Below are positions 33,420-45,198 of a stretch of 64,000 nt of DNA, piece by piece. A program made the translations under genes and the position numbers. Position 1 is the stretch's first letter. Each line of letters starts with the position of its first letter. Origin of the DNA: Plazaster borealis (taxonomy: Eukaryota > Echinodermata > Asteroidea > Forcipulatida > Labidiasteridae); assembly GCA_021014325.1 (NCBI GenBank), contig CM037459.1:12805501-12869500 (forward strand). Direction: 5' to 3'. The notes beneath the pieces were generated by a model. That model did no database searches, had not been told where the DNA came from, and was given only the letters and a program-made list of their open reading frames with translations.

Positions 33420-34637
33420 GTGAGTATTGTAGTTACTTATTCAAACATTTCAATCAGCTCATGTCTATGGAAGACACAGTGAATGTACACCATGGATGAG
33501 ACAGAGAGAGAGAGAGAGGAGTGTACGTACATTGAGATACGAGACCTAACCCATGCAGAGTTTGGTAACAGTTGTCGATACCATCATTTTTCAACAGCTA
33601 GAAATAATCTCAGAGTTGCATTCTAGTCACAGCGGTGCTCGTAAGTTTACACGAAACACTGTCTGGCATACATTACTGCTCTTCTGCAAACATAGCTTCC
33701 CAAAATTTGTTGGTTACACTCCGAAATAAATCACACAAACTGTGCAAACCCATGGCTGGTTATTCAAAAAATAATGCCCTGCACAAAATCCGATGAAATG
33801 TCTCTGCTTAATCGGGAGCGGAGAAATTGAACCATTATGTAAGCCCAACCCCCATAGTTAATTTTTTTTAAGGCTACCAAATCGTACATGTTCATGTACG
33901 TCATTGATAATTGGATTGGAAAAACTGTTGCCTCTTTCTTTTCTTTTTTTGTTCCATCAAAATTTATGAAAATTCCCTAAAGTGCATTAATCATAATGTT
34001 AATCTTTTGATGATACATCGTGAAGTCGTTCACATCCAGTGTAGCAAATGATAACGTGGCGCCATCCCTCTCGAACATTACCTCCAGTGACGACTGATGT
34101 GTGTAACATTTCATGTCCACCGACGCGCTCACACGGTGGGTTGCATTGCACATTTGGCCCGTACGAACACTCACAGAAGATTAAGAAACAAGGGCAGAAA
34201 AAAATAAATAGAAAATAAAGAAGTGAAAACAATGATTTATCAGACAGAGGCCAACTCGTTGGTCATGTTGCATTGCAAAATGTTTTATGACTCATACTGA
34301 ACCTACTGCAGACGATGAGTCAAACTACATACATGTACAAGGATTATGCCCCTCCCCCCCCCCTTTCTCCTCAGGGGTGTGCAAATCCCGTTTCAGATGA
34401 AATATTTGATAGCAAGTATAGATTGTTTGAATATGAAAACAAAAACTGTCTGGAATGCCCGCTTATCTTCAATCATCAGTAATGTTTTGTCTCGGTGTGT
34501 GGGTAGGGCCAGCATTTTCTGCCCTCGGGTAAACCCGTACTCGAAATTGGAAAGTTATTCTATACAGTTATAATGACCTACATATAAAATAAAAGTCCAC
34601 ATTAGGAATTGGATTTATCATATTTCTTGACAGGAAT
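33420..34637. other. Probable intron; one coding-like stretch on the - strand
   Basis: Mostly AT-rich. On the - strand, 34169 down to 33977 is open for about 64 codons after an acceptor-like TCTTCTGTGAG, with high CpG (see findings). A C-run lies at 34354-34363. Confidence 0.35.
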
Positions 34638-35215
34638 TATTGTTAACCCTCCCACTGTCTGATCATTCAATGATAAACTATGCACAGTACACAGTCAACC
34701 CTCCCACTGTCTGATCATTCAATATCGTCTGTGGTTTTGAATGATACATGTAGATACACTACACATGTATGCCAGCCTGCATCCTGTGATGAATGCAGTT
34801 TACACAGTGCACAGTCAACCCTCCTACTGTTTGACCAATCAATATCATCTAACTGTGGTTTTGAATAATGTACGTAGATAAACTATGCCAGCCTGCATCA
34901 TGTGATGAATGCACTTACACAGTGCGCAGTCAACCCTCCTACTGTTTGACCAATCGATATCATCCACTGTGGTTTTAAATGTTAGATTGAACTATGTCAG
35001 TCTGTAATGAAAATATGAGATCATGTGGTGAATGCTTCAACACCGTGCATAGTCGACCCTCCTGCTGTCTGACCATACAAATCCATCCACTGTGGTTTGA
35101 AATGATAGATTTCCGACCCTCCTACTGTCTGACCATTCAATACCATCTACAGTGGTTTGAAATGATAGAATTACAACCCTCCTACTGTCTGACCATTGTG
35201 GTTTGAAATGATATA
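34638..35215 (-). repeat. ~120-bp satellite, inverted array of about seven units
   Basis: This is the reverse complement of the 11831-12931 family. Units begin with AACCCTCC(C/T)ACTGT(C/T)TGA and contain GTGGTTTTGAATGAT and TGCCAGCCTGCATC. The first four junctions keep the long unit. The last three units, from about 35054, are shortened to about 60 bp, so the monomer has a removable half. The frames at 34680-34868 and 34994-35206 are artefacts. Confidence 0.9.
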
Positions 35216-35728
35216 TTTAACTATATATCATCAGCCAACAATTTGATATCATATGTGGTAAATGCATACAGTACCCACATACACACAGTTGTACCACCAT
35301 GCACAACCCATTCAGTTGAATGTTTACAATTGGTTGGTCTTTTCACTGGAAAATGGTACTAAGAGTAGCAATGGGTGGTGTGTGACGTACATTTTACGCT
35401 AAAGAGGACGTGGGCGTATATCAAAAACAAAGCAATATGACTGGAAAAACAATGTGGAGGCTGATCAAGCCAACCAAAGCTTGAAGGGACTCAAGGGACA
35501 TGGCCTTTGAGTGATAAGACTAAGTGATAAAATTGCCCTGTGGACATGGTGGAGAGCAGAAGGCTTACAATACTACATACATGTACATGTACTATATGTG
35601 CATGTAATGACTAACATGACTAATGTACACACGTATAGTGAATAATGAACTATTATCATAATCATTGAGACATACACCTGAATTATACATGTGCTACATC
35701 ATTAGCAACCCCTTTGCCAGTGGTGTAC
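35216..35728. other. No feature seen
   Basis: AT-rich with TACATG strings. No gene or repeat recognised. Confidence 0.4.
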
Positions 35729-36160
35729 GATCTCGCCGCGCTATTTTTTTTACCAGAATGCCTTGGTCGATCGAATCTCCTGGAGGTGTGACATTGAACT
35801 ATCCAAAATATTGCATATTTCAATTAGTCCTGTGGTTGATCCATTCTGTGTAAGAGACGTAGGCACATCGCGCTATCAAAAGAGGCATCAACCATAGAGT
35901 ACCTGGTCCTCTCTTATTCTCCTTTGACCTTTTGTCATGTCGAACTGTATGCAGTTTAGGGTGACTGTGTAAAAACATGATTCATTTGTGGATTACATAA
36001 ACAAATTTGCATTTTGGCACGTGTGTGTTAAGCGCCCTTTCGTGCGCCCTACATGTAAAAGCGCTCAAATTTCGTTAACAAGTGTGCGTGAAGAGCAGTC
36101 ACTTTTGGTTAGCCAATCACAATCAGTGAAGCCATTATTTTGCATTGTTATAACAACCAC
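35729..36160 (-). repeat. Dispersed repeat G, copy 1 (reversed)
   Basis: Read on the - strand it matches 47500-47960 in order: GTGATTGGCTAAC / CTGATTGGCTCCC, CTTGTTAACGAAATTTGAGC / CTTGTTAAAAACTTTTGAGC, GTTTTTACACAGTCACCCTA / GTTTTTACACGTGGTCACCC, AGGAGAATAAGAGAGGACCA / AAGAATAAGAGGGGACCAGT, and AGCGCGGCGAGAT in both. Confidence 0.75.
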
Positions 36161-36229
36161 TTGGCTGAAGTTCCTGGTTTCATCTTAATTCCTTGATAAA
36201 CAAAAATGGCTGCGAACTTCCAAAGACAA

Positions 36230-36462
36230 GGGGCCAATTTCATAGTGCTGCTTAACGGTAAGCAAATTTTTGTGCTAACTTTAGCAGAAAAATTTGCTTA
36301 AGCGTAAGAGTATTTCACAGGTTAGCAAGAAAATAAGGTGGCCAGCTTGCACGTTCACCATGGTTTTGCATTGTTACGTCATTCATTTTCATATAGTAAG
36401 CACCGGAAGGTTAGCGTGCCTTTTCGTTTGCTTACGGTTAGCAGCGCTATGAAATTGGGCCC
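36230..36462. mobile_element. Palindromic MITE family B, copy 3
   Basis: Left GGGGCCAATTTCATAGTGCT and right complement GGGCCCAATTTCATAGCGCT. Inside, GCTTAACGGTAAGCAAA and TTTGCTTACGGTTAGCAGC mirror each other. Confidence 0.8.
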
Positions 36463-37639
36463 TTCATCATTAATACAGTGCAGCGGCTTTAACACTTATC
36501 CAAACCTAAAGTGTTATGGCTACATATTGGCCGAGAACTGAGTCTCAACACATCGATCACACTTCCCGCTTTGCCAACTTTATATGTGCACTGTACATTT
36601 GATGGTCAAATTGAGATCTTGCCACGGTTGAGGAAGTGATGATGCTTTATGTTATAGTGCACTCCTAGATGGAATATATGACACAAGGTGAATAATGCAG
36701 GCTGCTCAAGCGAATGAAGGCATTTAGGTGCACGTGGAATTGTCACCTTAATGATTTTTAAATGAATTATTATAATTCGTTTGCCGGAGATATATCTTTC
36801 CATACATGTGGTAGTGTGCCATTTACTGAAACTTTGAATTTGATTTGCGCTTGTTAATTCTATTTTATCCTTCATGAATACAGTTGAAAGTGTGTGGCGT
36901 TATAGTAGATTTGTGAATGTAAAACAGTTAACGATTATGTACAAGTACAAGTACAAGTACATTTGTACATGCACTGTATTGTATGTACAGATCTGCGACG
37001 CTCCATTCTAAAACCAGGGACTTCTTGACAAACCTCTCAACTGGGTTTATGCTCATCAAATTGAAGATAAGATTAAGAGCTTTCAAATTTAGGCCTGTGA
37101 GATAAATATTTATCTCGCTCTAAATCCCGCTCCAGTCAATTTTGTCTTTGTTTCAATTCCAAATTATTTTAAAGTTTTACCCCGTCAGTTTCCCCCTTGT
37201 GGTTTATTTACTTGATAAATATTTCTCGACATAGGGACTGTTTAAGACATCACATCGCATTGTTAGCATGGCTGAATGTTTCGGTTTTCATCACTTTTGA
37301 TGACATTTCAATATTGCCGAGCCTGATTTTGGCGAGGGGCGTCTCATATTACAAACAAGCAAGTACAGTTCAGGGAGTGATCAGAAACTTCCTAAAGCAT
37401 AACAGTGGGAAAAAATCTTGCTGGATAAAAAAAAAAACGGTCAACGCCCGACATTCGCCTTTAGCCTAAGACGACACATACATGCACAGTGCATTAACTT
37501 TACAAGAAAAGTGGGATACATGTTTTACTCAAAGACCTCAAGCTCAATATATCACTCCCGATTCACGTTTTCCCAAATCAATGATGAGACCCGGCAAGTA
37601 GAATTTTAATCTTTAACCGCGTGTGTACACCATTCGCAT
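36463..37639. other. No gene; tRNA-headed repeat fragment
   Basis: 37100-37205 (CTCTAAATCCCGCTCCAGTC, then AGTTTTACCCCGTCAGTTTC) matches the 3' part of family S as at 23048-23125. The rest shows nothing. Confidence 0.4.
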
Positions 37640-38340
37640 CTGATTTTGCTCTCTCTCTCACAATGAGATTAACAACCAGGCACATACTCTTTCTTCTCTA
37701 AAACTTGATGCCACGGCGACACGGAATTCGGACTAAACAGTTCTACGGGGTTTCTGTCATCGACTCTCTCCCGAAATTAAAGCAGATTATACATTATGTG
37801 GGGCTGTGTGTAGCCGGCATTATGTACATGTACATGTACGATGAGCGTCTTGTCACCTCAATCAAGTCAACTCCCACTTATCATGACATTTTCTGCAGAG
37901 TGTTTTCCCCGCGAAACGAAAACAAGAAAATGCAAAAAGGATTCAGCAGAGCACATGAAATCCTACTGTCTCCGATCCATGAGTTCTTGAAAGGCGAAAA
38001 CAAAACGAACCCAGGAGCAAATAATCTGCAGAATTAAAGTGCAAACACGATTCCGGGTTAACATCGATCCCACTGGCGCCCGGCTCTCGCGGGACCCCCT
38101 GAAGTCAATCGTGGGGGCCAGGACTCATCGTCATTATTCTTACATTAGACCCCCGATTCCGAAAGCATTAAACGACCGATTAAATCCCTGCCGAGATCCC
38201 CCCCCCTGCAGTTTGCTGTGTAATCCTTTGCCATGTTTGACGCTGGGTCTCGGGGTCTGCTCCCGCCATCATCCGTGCCTCCCGGGGTTGTTTTCCGCCA
38301 TCAAGATAACGAAAAATCAAATTGGTGCACATTAAAAATA
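37640..38340. other. GC-balanced single-copy island
   Basis: This 0.7-kb block is richer in G, C and CpG than its surroundings and contains no repeat recognised elsewhere in the window. A 109-codon + frame (ATG 37708 to 38037) and a frame at 38039-38335 exist, but the ATG context is weak (T at -3) and no clear splice sites flank them. It may be a regulatory element, a non-coding exon or an unrecognised gene. Confidence 0.35.
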
Positions 38341-38613
38341 AACACAGATATCTCCGGGCTTGAAAAGTAAGCATGGCAAAGTGAAAATTTAAAGTAGGTA
38401 ATACGCTTTATGTGTGTCTAAGTAGTACAAATATTACCTTAAATGCATTAACGTTCACCAGCAAATGTATTAACTTTAAAGGAGGTTGTTCCTTTAATCA
38501 AGTGTCTTTGATAGGTAGAATCTGAAAGGGATGTATTCACAAATTTTAAACACCAACCGAGGAAAGAGCCATGATATTGAGACCGCATGTAGATCAAGAA
38601 TTAAGCTTATTGC

Positions 38614-38808
38614 AGGCTTGATTTCATAGAGCTACTTGAGCAGAAAATATTGCTTTAAAATGTTCTGCTCAGCAAACAATAGCAGGGCAAGTCACAGATT
38701 GTACATGTGACATGGTATTTTGGCTGGTAACCATATTCTGGTAAGCATTATTATTGGTGTGCTTAGTTAGTTACTGTTTGTGCTGAAGCAGCTCTATGAA
38801 ATTGGGCA
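38614..38808. mobile_element. Palindromic MITE family B, copy 4
   Basis: Left AGGCTTGATTTCATAGAGCT and right complement GTGCCCAATTTCATAGAGCT. The interior has GCAGAAAATATTGCT and TTCTGCTCAGCA. Confidence 0.75.
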
Positions 38809-38817
38809 CAGGGCTGA

Positions 38818-39020
38818 GAAATGTTCAGACTATTATCTGAATTCAGACCCTTTTTTTTAATGTCTGCCTTCGGAAGAAAAATGCATTAATTTTTCTCCAG
38901 ATATACATAATTCATGCTCAATGATCTACTTCTCTACCTCTGAGAATACTGCTCCCACAAGCTCCTTGGAAATCTGTAGCTCCAAGGATTACCAAAAGAT
39001 GAAAATGCCATCAAAATACT
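38818..39020 (+). repeat. Dispersed repeat E, copy 2
   Basis: Matches 27789-28005, including GATCTACTTCTCTACCTCTG and ATCTGTAGCTCCAAGGATTA. It directly follows a family B element. Confidence 0.6.
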
Positions 39021-39254
39021 TTTTTTTATATTACTTGAATCCACATTGTAGAACTTGTTGTTAGCATTTACTCTGACTGTAGTTTACGAATTTTGGTTCA
39101 TTGACCACAATTTATTTATTTTTCAGGCCTTTACAAAAACGATGAAGAAAATCACAACTGTACAATAAAAACACAAGCTTGAGGGTAACCCAAAAGCGAA
39201 CTCAATCAGTATCGAATGTTAACACAAAATATTGGTCAATGACCTCATGTTTGG

Positions 39255-39444
39255 CAGAGCTGCCAACTCTCCCTGATTCTACAGAAGGTTCCCTGAAAAT
39301 AAACCAATCTGTCCATGTTCTGATGAACCAATAATGAAAATCTCCCTGATTATGGAAAACCTTTTCCCTTCAATGTAATTCTAAATATCTCCCTGATTGT
39401 AACAAAATCTCCCTGATTGCAAGATGCAAATATTGGCAGCTCTG
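39255..39444 (+). mobile_element. hAT-like MITE family K, copy 1
   Basis: Perfect 12-bp TIRs CAGAGCTGCCAA and TTGGCAGCTCTG. GTTTGG flanks both sides as a direct repeat, probably a partly retained target duplication. The interior repeats TCTCCCTGATT four times. A degraded copy is at 44513-44694. Confidence 0.8.
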
Positions 39445-39823
39445 GTTTGGACCTGAGCAGTCTTTTTGCTGTAATTTATCGAAGCAATTAGATTTTGGAT
39501 GTAAATGGAACATCATGTTGGATGATCCATTGATCCAATCACATTTTGTATAATTACATCCTCATGAACATTGTGCTTATAATGGTGGTGGTGGTGGGGG
39601 GGGGGGGTGTTCGGGACAGGGTATAAATCTTATTAAATTGATAACCCTTTTTGATCTCTGAAAACAAGATTTTGTAATCTCAAAGCCTGCTTTGCTTGAA
39701 GTATAAATCATCCTGATAGTGCTTCGCTTTGCGAAACTGCCATCTTCACGAAAACTACATGTAATTGAAAATTGGATTTTCTTTTCTCAATCAGCCTTAT
39801 GTACAATGTAACACGTAGGCCTA
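39445..39823. other. No gene; G-run
   Basis: A GGT/GTG stretch and long G-run lie at 39583-39607. Nothing else recognised. Confidence 0.4.
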
Positions 39824-40390
39824 TAGACTGTGCAAGTATTGTGCATCGTTAAGCTTCTGAGACTAAGTTGGTCCCAGTGCACAGTTCTTTTTCTTCAAAT
39901 TCTTCAGTTTATTGTACTTTATGCCTATAAAACATACATCATATTTTGGGAAAGTAAAATTTAGCATGAACTATATGAAATTTAAATATATTTAAAAAAT
40001 CAACAAAGAAAATAAGAGGAAACAGAGAAAAAGACTTGACCTCCATTTCCGGTTACTTGGAATTTTATTCAGAATTTTGCCCAACTGACGTTCATTTTAT
40101 CATTAAACCTGTGTAATGGTTGCACAAATTCGGGGGTTATTGGCAAATGGGGTTTCTAAAAAAATAAGCATCCTCGTCCCAAGTTTAAATTTTGTTTAAT
40201 ATGTTAATTTAAACAAAATTTGTATCATATAAAAATTGAAATTGTTTTTATAAGAAATTGCTGTGGAAATTTGTATTTTTAAGAAATTCGTATAAATACA
40301 ATTTAAGAAAAAGATTTGACTTCATAGAAATATAAAGTCTTCATTCGGGTTGTTTGTTGTTTTCGATATGCGCATGACTTGCACAGTCTA
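39824..40390. mobile_element. MITE family C, long copy
   Basis: Left TAGACTGTGCAAGTATTGTG and right complement TAGACTGTGCAAGTCATGCG match well. At about 567 bp it is four times longer than the copies at 24160 and 25945. The extra interior is very AT-rich with no frame. Confidence 0.65.
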
Positions 40391-40800
40391 TTAACGAACA
40401 CGTGAAAAATAAAGGTGTTCACCTTGTTATACCATGTGCAATAACATTGGCACATTTTACTGACGAATGTCTTGAAAGCTGTAACATTGTCTAATGAGTG
40501 GCGTCTAGAAAAGCAAAAATGTTTTAAAGAGGGGCGCTAAGGTCAAATGGTTTGATCGGCTTGTATAAGTTACGTTATTCTGTAAGGAAATTTTTAATAT
40601 TCGTAAGAAGTTTCAGATCTGATGATAGACATGGCAGACAAAAACATTTTTTACCGAGTACATGTACATGCAGTTCAGGTCAAACCCATGCACGTACATT
40701 CGTTTACAGTGACACACAGCATTTGATTACAATCTTAAATTACATTTAGCCATAAAGCATCTGTTAAATCTTACAGACGTCTTCAACATCACACATTCAG
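40391..40800. other. No feature seen
   Basis: AT-rich sequence before an acceptor-like site. No gene or repeat recognised. Confidence 0.4.
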
Positions 40801-40875
40801 GATTTGATTCGACCTCTTGAGGAACACTTGCGGGCAAGTTTGGCATATTCTTTTGGGGCAAGTCTGGCATTGCAG
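40801..40875 (+). CDS. Candidate 75-bp internal exon
   Basis: Acceptor CAACATCACACATTCAG (AG at 40799-40800) and donor TTGCAG|GTATTA (GT at 40876-40877) enclose 25 open codons. They read as a Leu/Ala/Arg-rich, helix-like peptide beginning DLIRPLEEHLR. The length is a multiple of three and the phase is 0, which would follow the 33380-33419 exon if that exon is read as LQIYHQRQAEFRN. The donor is only moderate. There is an internal nucleotide echo (GGCAAGTTTGGCAT, GGCAAGTCTGGCAT). The call is speculative. Confidence 0.22.
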
Positions 40876-41173
40876 GTATTATTTCTGACGGGGCACACTC
40901 ACATGGTATTACATGTTATGAAATGTGACATCTCCTGTGCTGATGTTCCTCAACACAAACCCCCTCTTGCATGTCCGGAGTCTCCCCCTGGGTTCTTCAC
41001 AGCGGACATACAGCCCTGGTTAATCTTCAAAACAACATGATGGTCTTTCCGTTGGCTCTCCTTAATGCCTCCCTATTTGTTTTTCTTCCTCCATGGCTTC
41101 AGTGAGCTTTCACATCAACATATGTTAAAGGTACATACATGTACAGTAATAAGTTCAGATGAGTTGTTGTTTC

Positions 41174-41688
41174 GGGCCCGATGTTTCACTGAAGTAATGG
41201 AGGCAATTAACTCTACATGCCCCTGATCATTGCCTTGGTGCCCTTTGAAATGTTTAATGACAAATATTACATTTCTGTCATAGATGAAAAATTGCCTTGC
41301 CTGAGGAAAAACTTCATTGGCCTTAAGACATGTAAGAAAAACTTCCTTGCTCTTAGGAACTTTCTTGCCCTTAGAAAAACCTCCTTGTCGAAGGAAAAGC
41401 ATCCTTGCCCTTTTGGGCAAACTTCCTTGCCCCTGGAAAAAACTTCCTTGTCCTCAGGAAAAATTTTCTTACCTTTAGGAAAAACTTCCTTGCCCTAGGA
41501 AGAACTTTCTTGTCCATTGGAAAAACTTCCTTGCCTGAAGGAAAAATGTCCTTGCGCTTTTGGGCAAACTTCCTTGCCCCTAGGAAAAACTTTCTTGCCC
41601 TTAGGAAAAACTTCCTTGACCTCAGGAAAAACTTCCTTACCCTTAGGAAAAACTGTGTCGCCCTTACAAGACCAAAGTACTAGGCCTG
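41174..41688 (+). mobile_element. MITE family A, copy 8, expanded by an internal tandem array
   Basis: Left GGGCCCGATGTTTCACTGAA, then GGAGGCAATTAACTC, ATTGCCTTGGTGCCCTTTGA and TTCTGTCATAGATGAAAAA as in copy 6. The right end is CGCCCTTACAAGACCAAAGT followed by ACTAGGCCTG. Between them one ~24-bp segment of the family has been amplified (see 41285-41670). Confidence 0.8.
41285..41670 (+). repeat. ~24-bp minisatellite born inside a MITE, ~16 units
   Basis: Units follow the pattern CTTGCCCTTAGGAAAAACTTC with variants (CTTGCCCTTTTGGGCAAACTTC, CTTGTCCTCAGG). The single-copy ancestor is the GGAAAAACTGCCTTGCCCTT segment found once in other family A elements. Open frames on both strands (Leu/Pro/Lys repeats) come from the periodicity. 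Confidence 0.9.
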
Positions 41689-44512
41689 TTGTTCCCATCC
41701 AACCTGAAACTTATAAATGAGGATAGTAAATATTACCTCTTCCTTTCTCATAGTTTTAATTAAAGCACAGTGTACTATTTTGTGGATGACCAACAACTAG
41801 TACATCTGTAAGTAGTACACAAATCACTAATTTGTCCGCCATTGGTTGTATGTTCTTACGAGTTTAGTGATGCTAGTTTTGAGCTAGGTTTACTTCCAGC
41901 ATGTGCAAGATCACAGACATTTGTTTCAATTTTTTTTCAAATGAAGCATACATTGCAATTATTTTATTAGCATTTCAAAGGAGTATTGGTCCATGACATA
42001 AAAATAAAATAAATATCAATCACATCTCACGAGAATGACGAGAAATACAAAATTACTCTGCAAACAGACTGTGTTTTCACGCAGCGCTCTCAACTTAATA
42101 ATAATACTGAATTCATATCAAAAACAGTTGTTGGAAAATATGACACAGAAAAGGTACAAAATCAATTTAACTGGAAACCTCTGTATTCTTATAAAAAAAA
42201 CCGATACATTGAAAAGAAAAAGTTGAAAATGTTGGCAGAAGTTGGATCATTTTCTTGAAGGTGAAGACTTTAAGGATGAGGCTCTTGCAACATTTGATGA
42301 AACCTTCTCTGTTATGTAGACTTGGAGAAGATTTATACCTCGAACAGCTGCAGGGTACAAAGCTTGCGTTACACCATATAAATCCAGCTTGTTAACCACC
42401 CAGGATCTCTCCTCGCCCTCCCCTCCCCCCCCCCCCACACACACACACCCCACACACGAGTTGTCACGGTTTTTTTCTTCAAAATCAATCCGACTTTATT
42501 TTACTTTCTCTATGAGCTACATACCACAGGATTTGTACGATGCAGTATGATTTTCTCCCCTTGTACTCCAGGCAGTCCGATGTACATAAATGCCATCCCT
42601 TTTCAATCAGTTGTGGCTTACGACACAAGAGGATTGGTTTTTTAAAGAGCAGTTTGGAATAATTCAATCCTACGCTTTGGCAGTATGCGTCATGGTTTCT
42701 ACTTCCCCCCCCCCAAGTTAAAAACAAAAATTAAATGAAGTTATTTTTAGTCCATAAAAAGCTTTTCTACCGTCACTGTCATTCAAAAATTTAAGCTAAA
42801 AATTTGTAAGAAATTTTACAAAATTAAAAAACTCCAAAATTGATTCAGCAAAATGAAAAAGCAGCACTCCTGTACACTAAACAGGAATTTCCTCAAACAA
42901 ATCATGATTCAAAAAGGAGAGCAACTTTGTAACCAAGTAACTCTAGATGGGTCCGTGCAGTAATTAAAAATTCAGAGTTCATTTTTCTCTCTTAAAAGGT
43001 CAGAGCTCAAAATTCACCCTCATTCATAAAAGGGTATTTATAAAGTAAAAAATTGATTACAATTCTTTGGAGTTAAAACACTTTGTAGATTTTATTTATT
43101 TATTTATTTATTTTGTCTTATTTATGAGTAGCCCCATCAGCTTTCAATGAACTCTTCTCCCTAGGGGCCCTGGAAGATCAAGTAAAAATACTTGTTAAAA
43201 AAAAACCAGGGAATGACAGTTTGTGCTGGACAGGCTACTTAAATTGTCAATTTCACATAACAACAATACAGTTGAAGATAAATGCAAAATTATTCCGTCG
43301 GTGAAAATTGGGTGTCGGAATACCCGTCAAGAACTACAATTGCACTAGCGAGTGTCAAGTTAAGGAAGATTCTAGAAACTAGAGTCAGATGACATACCTT
43401 GGCATGGGATAAAAGTACAATTTCTGAAAAGAATCTAGGGCTAGATCTATTTCCATGAGGTCATAATTCCATTCCATTATTTAATCAAGCTCATAGGGAA
43501 GCTTAAATTAAACTTTGCAAGTGATGCAAACGTTTCATAGCTTCAAAATTGTATACAACTGTAACTGAAAAAAATCAAGTGCAATTTCAGGTTTCGTGAC
43601 GCAATACAGTTCTGAAAATATTAGTTCCCTTTTCTCTTGTACTATCTGAAGTTGTACTTTAATAGAGACCTGAGCTGGCAACTCGATACCTTCCCTGATA
43701 GTAAGACAGCCAAGAAAGAATCTTGTTTTATAAATACGGACTGACTTATTTGTACATTTGAACTCCTATGACCGGTCACAAACTGTTTCATCGGGCCATT
43801 CGGATACACAGAGTTGTTTCTCCCAGTGACTAACAGACTATAAATTTTGAGATGCGAACAAGTTATTGTTGGGTAAGAATAATACAAAACCTTCATAGGG
43901 ATCTGTTCATAGGGACAATTTATGGGTGGCCTCATTACCAACAATTGATTTAACAGCCATTGCTGTTGAAAAATATTGCAAACTTATTTTAAAAAAAACC
44001 AAATAGCCTGAACTTTTTTTTCCAACAAACAATAATAATAAAACCAATTTCCTTCTCTGGACTGCAGTTTCGGATATCAAGAAAATTGCTCGGGTCAACT
44101 TAAAACACCCTCTATGTTTTTGCTTTCTTATTTCATTTTTTTAAACCCCAAATCAGGCAATTTTCTAAAAATGAAAAGTGGAATTTCTGAGTTGGCATCA
44201 CATGCATTTCCGGTTGGGAATTACAACTTACCAACAACAATGGATCTGGTATTATCGTTTAAAAAGTGAAAGTGATACGAGAAAGTTGCTGACCTAAAAG
44301 AGAAACAAGCGTGGGTTGGTCTTGACATGATGCAAGGAGGTGGTTTCTATTTGTATGGAAGAAAAACAAAATTTTCTAATCTCGAGCCTTCTTCATGAAC
44401 CTACAGAAAACACTGCACTATTTTATAAACCTTTTTTTTCGTTGTGTGCAGTGTTTTTACAATGCATTTGTGTAGGTTCCCTTTTTGATTAGTCAATAAA
44501 TTATATTTAAGT
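41689..44512. other. No gene seen; low-complexity tracts
   Basis: AT-rich. C-run and (CA)n lie at 42420-42458, another C-run at 42704-42715, and (TTTA)n at 43090-43115. No frame has splice or start support. Confidence 0.4.
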
Positions 44513-44694
44513 CAGAGCTGCAGAAAGTTCCCTGAAATTAAACCGATCTTTCAATGTTCTGATAAACACATTTGAAAATCTTCCTGATTATGGAAACTTT
44601 TTCCCTATCATGTTGAATGTAATTGAGAATATATCTCCCCGATTGTTGTACAAAATCTCCCTTATTTGCAAGATGCAAACATTTTAGCGGCTCT
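44513..44694 (+). mobile_element. hAT-like MITE family K, degraded copy
   Basis: Begins CAGAGCTGC and shares AAAGTTCCCTGAAATTAAAC, CTGATTATGGAAA, CAAAATCTCCCTTATTTGC and AAGATGCAAACATTTTAGCG with 39255-39444. The right TIR has decayed to CGGCTCTC. Confidence 0.7.
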
Positions 44695-44817
44695 CTTTTT
44701 TGGCTTTTTATACTCTTGAAAATGTTCCCAGTGAGTTGGCCAACCAATTGAAGCCATTCAACTGGCATTGTGTATGGTGGCACAGCTGTGCAAAGATTTT
44801 GAGTACTGTATAGATGC

Positions 44818-44903
44818 AATCACCACATTATTGCAGTCTGGCGTAGTTTCTTACAAAAACCACAGTGAATGATAGTGAATGATCAGACAGTAGGAGGGTT
44901 AAC
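44818..44903 (+). repeat. Single unit of the ~120-bp satellite
   Basis: ATCACCACATTATTGCAGTC, GGCGTAGTTTC, AAAACCACAGTGAATGATAG and TCAGACAGTAGGAGGGTTAA correspond to one monomer of the 11831-12931 array in + orientation. Confidence 0.85.
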
Positions 44904-45198
44904 CGTTATAGGTTCATGTCAAATAAACATTGATTTTACTCTCACACATTCAATTCATGTATTATTATCAGAGTTTATGGAGTGAAAATACAGCTCGGAC
45001 AAAAACACCTGGGCAAAAAAACAGAATGAAAAAATTCAATATTTCAGACAAACATGTCGATGAGGGGAGGACTCAGTACTTATTGGTATAAGCCTGCATC
45101 ATGGGTTCAAATATTTCCCGAATTAAAATTTTTTGTTGTTGCAAAATTCAAAATGTTAAAACTCATAACTATGTCAACAGGCTTGCAACTTTTCAACT

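Noticed and set aside
41217..41720. Leu/Pro/Lys-rich frames on both strands
   Set aside because: They follow from the 24-bp minisatellite period within a family A MITE.
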